Origin: Mangrovibacterium lignilyticum
GTDB lineage: Bacteria; Bacteroidota; Bacteroidia; Bacteroidales; Prolixibacteraceae
Direction of reading: 5' to 3'
DNA length: 64,000 bases
NCBI RefSeq assembly: GCF_010882175.1
Contig: NZ_WKLH01000003.1
Span: forward strand, 186,001 to 250,000
This document shows, one piece after another, positions 23,979 through 33,361 of the stretch (positions are counted from its first letter, which is position 1; each line of letters begins with the position of its first letter). Below the pieces are notes generated by a model. It saw only the letters and a list, made by a program, of their open reading frames with translations. It did not search any database and had not been told where the DNA came from. A program made the position numbers and the translations under genes.

Positions 23979-25007
23979 ATGGCAACAAAAATATTGGTAA
24001 CCGGCGGAACTGGTTACATTGGCTCTCACACTGTCGTTGAATTACAGCAATCAGGTTATGACGTGATCATTGTTGATGACTTGTCGAATTCAAGTATTGA
24101 TGTTTTAGAAAACATTGAAAAAATTAGCGGTGTTAAACCTGAATTTGAACAATTGAACCTGGCTGATTCAGCAAAAACAGACGAGTTTTTTAGCAAGAAT
24201 AAGGATATAGCTGCGATCATTCACTTTGCAGCTTCGAAGGCTGTTGGTGAATCGGTTCAAATTCCATTGCATTACTATCGTAACAACTTGGTTTCCTTGA
24301 TGAATATTTTGGATTGTCAGCTGAAATACAACATCGCAAACATTGTTTTTTCATCGTCATGTACGGTTTACGGACAGCCCGAAGTATTGCCGGTAACAGA
24401 AAAAACACCTCGTAAAGATGCTGAATCTCCCTATGGAAATACAAAACGGGTTAACGAAGACATTTTAAGTGACAGCATTAAAGCGTTCCCGCAACTGAAA
24501 GGAATCGCCCTGCGTTATTTTAACCCGATTGGAGCGCATCCTTCAGCCTTGATTGGTGAGTTACCATTAGGTGTACCTCAGAATTTGGTTCCGTTTATTA
24601 CCCAGGCGGCTGCTGGCTTGCGTGACGAGCTGAAGGTCTTTGGTGACGATTATGATACTCCGGATGGTTCTGCAATTCGCGATTACATCAATGTGGTTGA
24701 CTTGGCTAAAGCACACGTTGTTGCCATTGAGCGCTTGTTGAAAAGTAAAAATAAGGAAGGATACGAAATATTCAACCTTGGAACAGGAAATGGTTATTCG
24801 GTTTTGGAGATTGTGAAAGGTTTTGAAAAAGTGACCGGTGTGAAACTGAATTACAAAATCGTTGACCGTCGGGCCGGCGATATTGTAAAGATATGGGCTG
24901 ATACAAGTTATGCCAATGAAGAGTTAGGTTGGAAATCGGAAAAAGGATTGGAAGAAACGTTGCTCTCGGCTTGGAATTGGGAAAAGCGCGTTCGGGGAAT
25001 TGAATAA
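23979..25007 (+). CDS. galE: UDP-glucose 4-epimerase
   Basis: Interconverts UDP-glucose and UDP-galactose, in the Leloir pathway and glycan precursor supply. 342 residues with the N-terminal GGTGYIGSH NAD loop (residues 9-17), VDDLSNSS, SSSCTVYG and the catalytic YGNTK (Y-x-x-x-K) pair, then LRYFNPIGAHPS, a strong GalE signature. Cytoplasmic. It is monocistronic with its own terminator at 25066. The promoter is not obvious in the 170-bp divergent gap with the SPOR gene. Confidence 0.95.
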   Translation: MATKILVTGGTGYIGSHTVVELQQSGYDVIIVDDLSNSSIDVLENIEKISGVKPEFEQLNLADSAKTDEFFSKNKDIAAIIHFAASKAVGESVQIPLHYYRNNLVSLMNILDCQLKYNIANIVFSSSCTVYGQPEVLPVTEKTPRKDAESPYGNTKRVNEDILSDSIKAFPQLKGIALRYFNPIGAHPSALIGELPLGVPQNLVPFITQAAAGLRDELKVFGDDYDTPDGSAIRDYINVVDLAKAHVVAIERLLKSKNKEGYEIFNLGTGNGYSVLEIVKGFEKVTGVKLNYKIVDRRAGDIVKIWADTSYANEELGWKSEKGLEETLLSAWNWEKRVRGIE

Positions 25008-25065
25008 AAAGTCGGCCTTTTTGTTGCTGAATGAATTAAGACAACCGAAATAATCAGAAATATCG

Positions 25066-25096
25066 CGGGTTTTGCATTTGCAGAACCCGTTTTTTT
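25066..25096 (+). terminator. Intrinsic terminator of galE
   Basis: 10-bp stem with one G-U pair (25066-25075 and 25080-25089), loop ATTT, then seven T. Confidence 0.87.
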
Positions 25097-25167
25097 GTGA
25101 TTTTGGGTGAGTTTCTACAGTAAAATAGTCCGGTTCTTTTTTCCTGTAAAAGAATGAAGAATAGCTT

Positions 25168-25175
25168 TATCTTTG
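25168..25175 (+). promoter_or_regulatory. Candidate -7 box for the pseudouridine synthase gene
   Basis: TATCTTTG exactly fits TAnnTTTG, 50 bp before the ATG at 25226. Only a weak partial -33 (TTCCTG near 25145) is seen. Confidence 0.4.
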
Positions 25176-25225
25176 TGGCGGTTAGGTCAGCTTATTGATT
25201 CTCGACCAAAAGCAAATCGTATTTA

Positions 25226-26146
25226 ATGAAAGACAGAAAAGTAACAAAAGGGCAGGGTAAAGAACCACGTAGCGGGAAACCACAAAATATTGAGTTTAAA
25301 GTGAAGCAGGATCAGGAATTAATGAAATTTCTGATTGAGCAACTGCCGCATAAAAACCGGAACAACATTAAAACCATGCTTAAGAAAAAGCAAGTGTTGG
25401 TAAATGGTGCTGCTGTTAGTCAGTTCAACCACCTGTTGAAATCGGGCAATGTTGTTTCACTGAGCCGGAAACCTGGTCCTTCGGCCCCCAAGATGAATGG
25501 CATTGTCGTTGTTCATGAAGACAAGGACTTGATTATCGTAAATAAAAATGCCGGATTGCTGACCATTGCCACCGACAAGGAAAAACGCCAAACGGTGTAT
25601 AGCATACTTAGTGACTATGTGAAGGCTCAGGATTCGAAAAACAAAATATACATCGTACATCGCCTCGACCGCGAAACCAGTGGTTTGATGATGTTTGCCA
25701 AAAGCAAAGAAATGAAGGATCTTTTGCAGGAATCCTGGAAACAAACTATTGCCGAACGTAGCTACCTGGCTTTGATAGACGGTCAACTTAATCCGCCGGA
25801 AGGAACACATAAGTCGTATTTATTCGAGAGTAAAGTCTTTATTGTTTACTCAACTCAGGATCCCGAACGTGGTCAGGAAGCTATCACGCACTATTCGACC
25901 CTGAAGAGTAACGACAACTATTCCTTGTTGAAAGTGAATTTGGAAACTGGTCGTAAAAACCAGATCCGGGTGCACATGAAGGATTTAGAACACCCAATTG
26001 TTGGGGATAAAAAATACGGATCAACGACTAACCCGATTGGACGTTTGGGACTACATGCCTGGGTTTTGGCTTTCCGTCATCCGGTCAGTGGTAAAATGCT
26101 CCGTTTCGAAACATCGATTCCCGGCAGTTTCCTGAAATTGTTCTAG
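25226..26146 (+). CDS. RluA-family pseudouridine synthase
   Basis: Isomerises uridines in rRNA or tRNA. Of 306 residues, the first 30 are basic, then an S4 RNA-binding domain (about 30-80, with TMLKKKQVLVNG), and the RluA catalytic domain with the conserved HRLDRETSGLM, in which the aspartate is the nucleophile. The C-terminal part has ETGRKNQIRVHM and GLHAW, both RluA signatures. Which of RluA/C/D it replaces cannot be told. The last 96 bp overlap the end of the convergent histidine-kinase gene. Confidence 0.93.
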   Translation: MKDRKVTKGQGKEPRSGKPQNIEFKVKQDQELMKFLIEQLPHKNRNNIKTMLKKKQVLVNGAAVSQFNHLLKSGNVVSLSRKPGPSAPKMNGIVVVHEDKDLIIVNKNAGLLTIATDKEKRQTVYSILSDYVKAQDSKNKIYIVHRLDRETSGLMMFAKSKEMKDLLQESWKQTIAERSYLALIDGQLNPPEGTHKSYLFESKVFIVYSTQDPERGQEAITHYSTLKSNDNYSLLKVNLETGRKNQIRVHMKDLEHPIVGDKKYGSTTNPIGRLGLHAWVLAFRHPVSGKMLRFETSIPGSFLKLF

Positions 26147-27427
26147 CTCCTGATTGATAGGTAACTCGAGATAGAAAATAGTGCCTTTGCCCGGTTTGGA
26201 TTCAACATGGATCCGTCCACCGTGTTTTTCAGCAAATTCCTGACAGATAATTAATCCTAACCCAGTGCCGCATTCGTAATTGGTGCCGGGGTGGATTTTG
26301 CTTTGATTCATGTTGAAGAGGTTCTCAATGATGTCAGAAGTCATTCCTGTCCCTTGATCGACAACCGAGAGTACAACTTTATTTTTCTTGCTGTGTGCTT
26401 TTACCCTTATTTTCCCTTCTGGGTAGGAGTATTTAATTGCATTTGCAAGTAAGTTGCGGAGAATTGTTTTTAGCATTTCTTCGTCAGCCATAACTTTCAA
26501 ATCCGCTTCGGAATTGTTTTTTAAAAGGATGTTTTTTGAGTCAGCTTGATCACTGATTTGATTGAAAACATTGGAGATAATGGAATTGATTGATAGCTGG
26601 CGCGGGCAGTAATGAATCCGGTCAGTTTGAATCAAGGCCCAGTTTAGCAAGTTTGCTAACAACGAATTCGCATGGTCGGCAGATTGGTAGATAAATTGCA
26701 GATATTGTTGAATGTCCTCATTCGGAAGTTTCCCAATATCACTGATTAATAGCTCGCTGAATCCCTGGATAGAATTTAGGGATCCTTTCAGGTCGTGACC
26801 AATGATGGAGAAAAGTTTATCCTTGGTGGTAATCATGTCTTTTAAGATAGCTTCTGTGTTCTTCTGCCTCGAGATGTCGCGCACATATGCGATTAATCTT
26901 CTTTGTCCGTTTAGGTTGACAAACTTGGTGTTGATTTCGGTCGGAAAGATGGTTCCGTCCTTCTTCATATTTTCTCGCTCCAGATAAACGTCGCCGGTAG
27001 CCATTTCTTCCGGAATAATATCGGGAAGGAGGCCGGCAAATTCAGTTGGAACCAAATCACGAATGCTGAGTTTTAACATTTCTTCGCGCGTGTAACCAAA
27101 CATATTATGCCCCATCGTATTGCAGTCAAGTATTTCACCTTTCTCATTTTCCAGGTAAATTCCATCCAACGACAGATCAATGAGGGTGCGTAGTTTTAAT
27201 TCATTGGCTTTAAGTTCCCGTTTCTGCCGGTTGTTTTTCATCAATAAGTAGGCGATAATCAACCCTGAGAACCCGCCGAGGATTGTTGGGATCCCGATTA
27301 CGGCATTATCAATGATTTCGATGTTCAATAAAAATAAGAGCAGTACCGATATTAAAAGGATCAATAATAGCCCAACAATGGAACCGGTTGTAAGAATCAA
27401 TGCGGGTTTAATTTTGTTACTTACCAT
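26051..27427 (-). CDS. PAS-domain membrane sensor histidine kinase
   Basis: 458-residue kinase. Two hydrophobic segments lie near 11-35 and 44-63, then a PAS sensor domain (about 76-190, with GIYLENEKGEIL and the PAC-like NGQRRLIAYVRDIS), a HisKA dimerisation domain with H211 in SIIGHDLKGSL, and an HATPase domain (N-box LLANAIKYSYPEG, DQGTGM, GTGLGL). The domain ends near FYLELPINQ, and a further 30 residues or so run into the opposite gene. No response-regulator gene is adjacent, so it is an orphan. Confidence 0.92.
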   Translation of the reverse strand: MVSNKIKPALILTTGSIVGLLLILLISVLLLFLLNIEIIDNAVIGIPTILGGFSGLIIAYLLMKNNRQKRELKANELKLRTLIDLSLDGIYLENEKGEILDCNTMGHNMFGYTREEMLKLSIRDLVPTEFAGLLPDIIPEEMATGDVYLERENMKKDGTIFPTEINTKFVNLNGQRRLIAYVRDISRQKNTEAILKDMITTKDKLFSIIGHDLKGSLNSIQGFSELLISDIGKLPNEDIQQYLQFIYQSADHANSLLANLLNWALIQTDRIHYCPRQLSINSIISNVFNQISDQADSKNILLKNNSEADLKVMADEEMLKTILRNLLANAIKYSYPEGKIRVKAHSKKNKVVLSVVDQGTGMTSDIIENLFNMNQSKIHPGTNYECGTGLGLIICQEFAEKHGGRIHVESKPGKGTIFYLELPINQELEQFQETAGNRCFETEHFTTDRMTESQNPGM

Positions 27428-27581
27428 GAAATTGATGCAGATGAAAGTTTTGTGTTCGTAAGTTAGAAATTCTTGTCATTTGCTCAAATGGTGGAATAAA
27501 AATTTTCGAATAAAGGACGAGACTTTTTAAATTCAATTGGCCAAACTACTCAATCTCTTTTTTATTGATTTTGAAAAGAGC

Positions 27582-27589
27582 TAATTTTG
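27582..27589 (+). promoter_or_regulatory. Candidate -7 box for rfbB
   Basis: TAATTTTG, an exact TAnnTTTG match, 24 bp before the ATG at 27614. No good -33 element is seen. Confidence 0.35.
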
Positions 27590-27613
27590 AATACAAAATA
27601 ACAAGTAAAACTA

Positions 27614-28666
27614 ATGAAGACTATTCTAATTACAGGTGGCGCCGGATTTATCGGATCTCATGTAGTTCGCCTGTTTGTCAATAAATATCCAAACTATAAA
27701 ATTGTCAATCTCGATAAGTTGACTTATGCCGGTAACCTGGCTAATTTAAGCGATGTAGAAGACAAGCCGAATTATGAGTTTGTGAAAGCGGATATCGTGG
27801 ATAGCGGCAAAATATTGAGTTTGTTTCGTGAGTACCGGTTTGATGGAGTGATCCATCTTGCGGCTGAATCTCACGTCGACCGTTCCATTGCTAACCCAAC
27901 CGAATTTGTGTTCACCAATGTTATTGGAACGGTTAATCTGTTGAATGCGGCTCTGGATGTTTGGAAAGGCAACACTGAAGAAAAACTCTTCTATCACATA
28001 TCAACCGACGAAGTTTACGGGTCATTGGGTAAAGAGGGGATGTTTACCGAATCAACTAAATATGATCCTCACAGTCCCTATTCGGCATCGAAAGCCAGCT
28101 CTGATCATTTTGTGCGGGCTTATTGCGATACTTTCGGCTTACCAACGTTGGTGTCAAATTGTTCTAACAACTACGGTTCGTTTCAATTTCCGGAAAAGTT
28201 GATTCCCTTGTTCATCAACAATATTCGATACAATAAGGCACTGCCTGTTTATGGAAAGGGTGAAAATATCCGGGATTGGTTGTGGGTGGAAGACCATGCC
28301 CGTGCCATTGATGTGATTTTTCATCAGGGCAAAGTCGGTGAGACGTACAATATTGGAGGCCATAACGAGTGGACCAATATTGACCTAATTCAACTAATGT
28401 GTAAAATATTGGATCGCAGACTCGGGCGCAAAGAGGGAGCTTCAGCTGAACTAATTACCTATGTGAAAGATCGCGCCGGTCATGATTTGCGCTATGCAAT
28501 AGACTCCTCCAAGTTGCAAAAGGAGTTGGGATGGGTGCCCAGTCTTCAGTTTGAAGAAGGCTTGGAGAAAACCATCGATTGGTATCTGGAGAACGAATCG
28601 TGGATGCTGAATGTGACCAGTGGAGACTACCAGTTGTATTATGAGGAGCAATATCAGAAACGCTGA
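27614..28666 (+). CDS. rfbB: dTDP-glucose 4,6-dehydratase
   Basis: Second step of the dTDP-rhamnose and deoxysugar pathway. 350 residues with the NAD loop GGAGFIGSH (residues 7-15), STDEVYG carrying the Thr/Asp/Glu catalytic triad, and YSASKAS (Y-x-x-x-K). The SNNYG motif and RDWLWVEDHARA are diagnostic of RmlB. rfbA, rfbC and rfbD are not adjacent, so the pathway is encoded elsewhere. It ends in an intrinsic terminator. Confidence 0.96.
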   Translation: MKTILITGGAGFIGSHVVRLFVNKYPNYKIVNLDKLTYAGNLANLSDVEDKPNYEFVKADIVDSGKILSLFREYRFDGVIHLAAESHVDRSIANPTEFVFTNVIGTVNLLNAALDVWKGNTEEKLFYHISTDEVYGSLGKEGMFTESTKYDPHSPYSASKASSDHFVRAYCDTFGLPTLVSNCSNNYGSFQFPEKLIPLFINNIRYNKALPVYGKGENIRDWLWVEDHARAIDVIFHQGKVGETYNIGGHNEWTNIDLIQLMCKILDRRLGRKEGASAELITYVKDRAGHDLRYAIDSSKLQKELGWVPSLQFEEGLEKTIDWYLENESWMLNVTSGDYQLYYEEQYQKR

Positions 28667-28688
28667 TTTTTAGCGAATAAATATTATT

Positions 28689-28712
28689 GAGGGGCCAGCG
28701 AGCCCCTTTTTT
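28689..28712 (+). terminator. Intrinsic terminator of rfbB
   Basis: Stem AGGGGC/GCCCCT (28690-28695 and 28702-28707) with a 6-nt loop and a T6 tract. Confidence 0.82.
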
Positions 28713-28768
28713 CTTGTTGCAAAACAACAGGGCTTTACCTAAATTGGGATTCTGAAAAATGAAATCCT

Positions 28769-30382
28769 ATGAAACGTCGCAACTTTGTTAAATCCACAAT
28801 TGCCGGGGGATCAGCTTTGTCTATGGTTGGTTTGTCGGCATGTACCCCATCTGAAAAATCGTCCTCAAAAAGTTCCGAAGTCAGCGTACTCCTTGATTTT
28901 GAATTCAATGAATTTACCATCGATCAGTTTCAGCAACTGATGACTGAAGGTAAAATGAGCTCGGTAGCGATTTGTCAGCAATATTTGGATCGTATTGCAG
29001 CGCTCGATCACTTATTGAGTTCGATTATTGAGTTGAATCCTGAAGCTTTGGAGATCGCAAAGCAATTGGATATAGAAAGACAGAAGGGCAAAGTTCGCGG
29101 GCCGTTGCACGGTATCCCGATTGTTATAAAAGATAATATTGATACAGATGATCAAATGATGACCACTGCCGGTTCATTGGCTTTGGCGGGTACATCTGCT
29201 CCCGATGATGCTTTTATTGTGAAGAAACTGCGTCAGGCAGGAGCCGTACTGTTGGGGAAGACCAATCTGAGTGAATGGGCCAATATTCGTTCAACCAAAT
29301 CATCGAGCGGGTGGAGCGGACGCGGTGGACAGGTACGGAATCCTTTTTGTTTGGATCGCAGCTCTTGCGGTTCCAGTTCTGGCACAGGAGCAGCTATTTC
29401 TGCTAATTTGTGCGCGATTGGAATCGGAACTGAAACGGATGGCTCCATCGTTTGCCCGTCAGGAATTAATGGGATTGTAGGGCTTAAGCCAACACTGGGA
29501 ATGTGGAGCCGTGACGGGATTATTCCTATTTCTCACAGTCAGGATACTGCAGGACCGATGTGCCGTACAGTGAAGGAAGCTGCCATTTTACTGGGTGCTT
29601 TGGCCGGGTCGGATACAAATGATGCGGAAACTCACCTGGAGGAGGGAACAATTTATGTTGACTATACCCGGTTTCTAGATGAAGATGTTTTGCAGGGGAT
29701 TCGGGTTGGCGTTGTGCGAAATATGTTTGTGTCCAACACCGATGTGACAGCTTTGATGGAAAAGGCGATGGCCGATTTGAAAGCTGTTGGTGCCGAGGTT
29801 GTGGATCAACTGGAGTTGAAATCCCGCTCGGAATGGGAAGAGGCAGAATGGACGGTACTGTTGACGGAATTGAAAGCAGATATGGCTGTTTATCTCCAGA
29901 GCAGAACCGATCAATCTTTCAGAACATTGGCTGATTTAATCCAGTTCAATAAGGAACATGCCGCCCAGGAAATGCCTTGGTTTGGGCAGGAGATATTTGA
30001 GCAGGCCGAACAAACAAAAGGGTTGGATGACCCAGAATATTTGTCTGCCCTGAAAACGTCAAAAGAGAAATCACGGAAAGAGGGGATTGATCAACTAATG
30101 GACGAACATCAGTTGGATGTGCTGATTGCGCCAACAAATGGGCCAAGCTGGCCAATTGATTGGGTTAACGGCGACAATTACACAGGCGGTAGCAGCGATG
30201 CGGCCGCTGTGTCAGGATATCCGAGTATAACCGTGCCGATGGGCTTTGTGAAGGGTTTGCCGATTGGTATTTCGTTCTTTGGACGAGCCTGGAGTGAACC
30301 AACATTGCTAAAGCTGGCTTACGCCTATGAGCAAAAGACGAAACACCGGAAATCTCCCGGTTTTAAATCAACAATCGGCTAA
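28769..30382 (+). CDS. Exported amidase-signature-family protein with twin-arginine signal
   Basis: 537-residue amidase of the Ser-cis-Ser-Lys type, hydrolysing carboxamide bonds. The N-terminus MKRRNFVKST has a twin-arginine pair at 3-4, and GLSAC at 21-25 could be a lipobox, so it may be a Tat-exported lipoprotein. Catalytic Lys is K121 in IVIKDN, the cis-Ser is in GSSSG (201-205) and the nucleophile is S226 in TETDGSI. A long disordered serine stretch (31-37) separates the signal from the enzyme. The substrate cannot be predicted and a GatA role is unlikely given the signal peptide. Confidence 0.88.
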   Translation: MKRRNFVKSTIAGGSALSMVGLSACTPSEKSSSKSSEVSVLLDFEFNEFTIDQFQQLMTEGKMSSVAICQQYLDRIAALDHLLSSIIELNPEALEIAKQLDIERQKGKVRGPLHGIPIVIKDNIDTDDQMMTTAGSLALAGTSAPDDAFIVKKLRQAGAVLLGKTNLSEWANIRSTKSSSGWSGRGGQVRNPFCLDRSSCGSSSGTGAAISANLCAIGIGTETDGSIVCPSGINGIVGLKPTLGMWSRDGIIPISHSQDTAGPMCRTVKEAAILLGALAGSDTNDAETHLEEGTIYVDYTRFLDEDVLQGIRVGVVRNMFVSNTDVTALMEKAMADLKAVGAEVVDQLELKSRSEWEEAEWTVLLTELKADMAVYLQSRTDQSFRTLADLIQFNKEHAAQEMPWFGQEIFEQAEQTKGLDDPEYLSALKTSKEKSRKEGIDQLMDEHQLDVLIAPTNGPSWPIDWVNGDNYTGGSSDAAAVSGYPSITVPMGFVKGLPIGISFFGRAWSEPTLLKLAYAYEQKTKHRKSPGFKSTIG

Positions 30383-30469
30383 GCTGTTGAGCGTCGGTTT
30401 AAAAGCTGGTTAATATTTCCGCGATTGACAGCTTTTCGGTAAATTCGCCCAAATTAAAAACCAATTAGC

Positions 30470-31078
30470 ATGTTTTCAGGAATAGTTGAAGAATATGGTG
30501 TGGTGAAAGCCATCGAACGGGAACAGGAGAACTATCATTTCACCCTGACTTGTTCTTTCGTGAACGAGTTGAAAATTGACCAAAGTGTGTCGCACAACGG
30601 CGTTTGTCTGACAGTGGTAAAACTGGATCAGGAAGCAAAAACCTATACGGTTACGGCCATTAAAGAAACCATTTTGAAAACCAATTTAGGATATTGGGAA
30701 GTAGGGTCGAAAGTAAACCTGGAGCGTAGTATGATGATGAATGGTCGATTGGACGGGCACATTGTTCAGGGACATGTTGACCAGACTGCTGTTTGCAAAA
30801 AAGTGGAAGAAGCCGAAGGAAGCTGGTATTTCACCTTTGAATATGAGCTTGATAAAAGCAAAGCTCAGCAAGGATATATGACTGTTGAAAAAGGTTCAGT
30901 TACCGTGAACGGCGTGAGTTTGACGGTGGTGAACTCGAAAGATAATTCGTTCCAGGTGGCAATCATTCCTTATACTTATCAGGAAACGAACTTTCACACG
31001 TTCAAAGAAGGTACCGTGATAAATTTAGAGTTTGATATCATCGGTAAGTACCTCGCCAAACTGGCATCATTTAAATAA
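30470..31078 (+). CDS. ribE: Riboflavin synthase, alpha chain
   Basis: Dismutates two 6,7-dimethyl-8-ribityllumazine molecules to riboflavin. 202 residues made of two repeats of the lumazine-binding barrel: MFSGIVEEYGVV at the start, HNGVCLTVV in repeat 1, and GHIVQGHVD with VNGVSLTVV in repeat 2. The length fits this family. It is a single gene with its own terminator. No FMN riboswitch-like sequence is seen in the 87-bp gap after the amidase gene. Confidence 0.96.
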   Translation: MFSGIVEEYGVVKAIEREQENYHFTLTCSFVNELKIDQSVSHNGVCLTVVKLDQEAKTYTVTAIKETILKTNLGYWEVGSKVNLERSMMMNGRLDGHIVQGHVDQTAVCKKVEEAEGSWYFTFEYELDKSKAQQGYMTVEKGSVTVNGVSLTVVNSKDNSFQVAIIPYTYQETNFHTFKEGTVINLEFDIIGKYLAKLASFK

Positions 31079-31101
31079 GAGATTCAGATTTTAGCATATA
31101 G

Positions 31102-31140
31102 AAAGATCCGGCCCAGCGACCGGATCTTTTTGCTTTTTTT
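31102..31140 (+). terminator. Intrinsic terminator of ribE
   Basis: 10-bp perfect stem (31102-31111 and 31120-31129), 8-nt loop, followed by T-rich sequence running into the convergent stress-protein gene. Confidence 0.82.
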
Positions 31141-32240
31141 TAGGAGTGAAAAACCAGAAGCGGTGTTTTCACATGAAATACCATCTTTCGCGCAATGCTT
31201 GGATTAAAAATCCGTGTTATCAAGTTTCGCTTATGCGTTGTCAGCGAAAGTACGTCAATATCGTTTTCTTCGATAAATTCCTCCAGATCGATTAGGATAT
31301 TTGAACCATGCCTGATGATACACTCAATTGGTGTATCGGGATATTTGTTACTGAGCATGTTGTGGAGACTTTCCAATTTGGCTTCGTCCCATTCGCGGGC
31401 TGCGCTTGGGCCAATGTGTAAACAGCATAGTTTGGCATTGAAGGGCTTCAAAAGACCCAATAATTTGTCGATTGAGACTAAATCTTTTTCATCAAAATTA
31501 GTGGCATAGACGATTTTCTTCATCGAAGCCAGGTTCAGGAGCGGCGCTTTTCCGGGAATAACGAGTACAGGCACATTCGATTTGTAAATAACTCCCGCTG
31601 TGGTACTTCCCATGATATCCAGATCGTCTTCTTCTGGTCCTTTTATTCCCATTACGATCAGGCGTGGTGGATGTTTTTCGGTGAAATACAGAATATCGTC
31701 TTCCGGATAGCCCAGTTTTATCATGTGTTCCGATTCAACCGTTTCCCAGACTTTAGCACCAATATAATCCGTCAGTTTATTCAGAAATTGGCTGAATTGT
31801 TCATCGGCAAATTCCTCGCGTTCTTTCAGGTGGTCATAAAGTCCGGTGTTAAACGCCATCACATCCGAATAGGGCATGCTGAAGAAATCGGGTTGTTGGA
31901 TAACGTGGTAAAATATTAATTTCGATTGCAGTTTGTTCGCAATTTCAAAGGCCATTAATGCGGCTTTAAAGGAGTAGTTCGAAAAATCGACAGGCACCAA
32001 AACGGTGTTTTCCGACTTTGCTTGTTCTTTATCTTCTTTTCCTAATAACTCATCTACGATAGGCCAGGCTTGTTTGATATCCCTTTCATAAATCCGGACT
32101 TTAACACCGGAAGCAACAGCCCCCTGAATCAGATTTATGTTTTCAAGAAAACATTCGATACCTTCCGATTCCAACATTGAGCGGAGAATTTCAGCTTTGG
32201 AATAAGGAAGAAGTGCGATTGTGACTAGTTTTTCTTCCAT
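31140..32240 (-). CDS. Universal stress protein with N-terminal DUF2007-like domain
   Basis: 366 residues. The first 70 resemble the DUF2007 signal-transducing domain (LLPYSKAEILRSMLESEGI, then an IVDELL helix), and two tandem UspA domains follow (about 78-225 and 225-366), each opening with a VDFS or ATNFD start and ending with a nucleotide-loop-like GxxG segment (MGIKGPEEDDLDIMGSTTAG). Double-USP proteins are typically cytoplasmic. The fused DUF2007 domain is common in Bacteroidota. A TATGTTTG box lies about 62 bp upstream on this strand. Confidence 0.85.
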   Translation of the reverse strand: MEEKLVTIALLPYSKAEILRSMLESEGIECFLENINLIQGAVASGVKVRIYERDIKQAWPIVDELLGKEDKEQAKSENTVLVPVDFSNYSFKAALMAFEIANKLQSKLIFYHVIQQPDFFSMPYSDVMAFNTGLYDHLKEREEFADEQFSQFLNKLTDYIGAKVWETVESEHMIKLGYPEDDILYFTEKHPPRLIVMGIKGPEEDDLDIMGSTTAGVIYKSNVPVLVIPGKAPLLNLASMKKIVYATNFDEKDLVSIDKLLGLLKPFNAKLCCLHIGPSAAREWDEAKLESLHNMLSNKYPDTPIECIIRHGSNILIDLEEFIEENDIDVLSLTTHKRNLITRIFNPSIARKMVFHVKTPLLVFHS

Positions 32241-32301
32241 AGCTTCAGGTTTTAAATAAACGGGTTTATTTATTATTTCGAATTTCAGAGCTCTTTGGTT
32301 T

Positions 32302-32309
32302 CAAACATA
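32302..32309 (-). promoter_or_regulatory. Candidate -7 box for the stress-protein gene
   Basis: TATGTTTG on the minus strand, matching TAnnTTTG exactly. No TTTG element is seen 19-21 bp further upstream. Confidence 0.35.
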
Positions 32310-32537
32310 AGCCTATTTCTTTGTTAAAATGTTTTTTAAGTTACTTTGATGTGATGAATTCTTGACGAAACAGAATTCCTGATTCAATGATGATTATTAA
32401 TTAGTTGAAATTAGTTATCTTTTTTTCGTGTAAATAAGTGGAATGAATCTTCTTCAAACAAGAAGTAATCGTTGGCGGAATTCAAAAGGTTCTGCTAATT
32501 TCGTTCCCCGAACAGTATAGCCACAGAAATTCAGAAA

Positions 32538-33266
32538 ATGAGCCAAACAGCATTAATTACCGGATCAGCGAAACGAGTTGGACGAGAAGTTGCCCTCCAT
32601 CTGGCTTCGAAAGGATGGAATCTTGCCCTGCACTATAATTCATCTGAGAAAGCTGCCAATAAGTTGATTACTAAATTGCAAAAGGAATATCCGGAGCAGG
32701 AATTTGTTTTGTTTCAGTCGAATATGCAAAATCCGTTTGCGGTTGAAAGTTTAATTCCGGAAGTCCTTCGGGTTTTTGGACAGTTGGATTTGTTAGTCAA
32801 TAACGCTGCGATTTTTGAAGGTGCTTCTATTTTTGAAACGCACTTCGACTTATTGGATCGATTGATGATGATTAACTATCGGGCTCCCTTTCTCCTTATT
32901 CGCGATTTTGCCCGGCATATCGGTAAAGGATTGGTCGTTAACTTTGTAGATACGCGTATCACCAATGTTAAAACGGATTATGCAGCCTATAGTCTTTCCA
33001 AAAAGGCACTGTGGGAATTAACCAAAATGGCCGCTTTCGAATTTGCGCCTTATATTCGCGTTAATGCCATTGCTCCCGGAGCGACCTTGCCTCCGGAAGA
33101 TAAAGACGAGTCTTACTTATGGTTAATAGCGAAGAAGACACCCATGCAAAAGCCAAGCGGAATTGAACCGATTTTGAAAAGTTTGGACTTCATTTTAGAA
33201 AACGATCATCTTACGGGACAACTCCTCTTTTGTGATGGTGGTGAAAATCTGGGGCAAACAATCTGA
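32538..33266 (+). CDS. Short-chain dehydrogenase, pteridine-reductase-like (FolM type)
   Basis: SDR of 242 residues. The cofactor loop is ALITGSAKRVGREVA (T-G-x-x-K-R-x-G), the pattern of PTR1/FolM, followed by an NADPH-preferring LHYNSS motif. The NNAAIFEG strand, the YSLSKKA (Y-x-x-x-K) pair and IAPGATLPPE, also found in the pteridine reductases, are present. It lies directly before folB and folK, which supports reduction of dihydromonapterin or dihydrofolate. No dihydrofolate reductase gene is in the window. The downstream gap to folB is 95 bp. Confidence 0.8.
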   Translation: MSQTALITGSAKRVGREVALHLASKGWNLALHYNSSEKAANKLITKLQKEYPEQEFVLFQSNMQNPFAVESLIPEVLRVFGQLDLLVNNAAIFEGASIFETHFDLLDRLMMINYRAPFLLIRDFARHIGKGLVVNFVDTRITNVKTDYAAYSLSKKALWELTKMAAFEFAPYIRVNAIAPGATLPPEDKDESYLWLIAKKTPMQKPSGIEPILKSLDFILENDHLTGQLLFCDGGENLGQTI

Positions 33267-33361
33267 TCGAAGGGAACATTCTTTACAACTTGATGTTGTC
33301 TAAGAAAACCAGTCGTGTGGTTGAATAAACAATAAACAGGTCAACGATCCAATTATTTGAT

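Noticed and set aside
30383-30469. FMN riboswitch before riboflavin synthase
   Set aside because: The gap is only 87 bp and shows none of the conserved RFN junction sequences.
32437-32447. 11-nt complementarity of the tandem RNAs' pyrimidine tract (TTCATTCCACT) to sequence upstream of the pterin-reductase-like gene
   Set aside because: With about 96 possible 11-mers in the RNA and 64 kb searched, one to two such matches per strand are expected by chance. It gives no evidence of targeting by itself.
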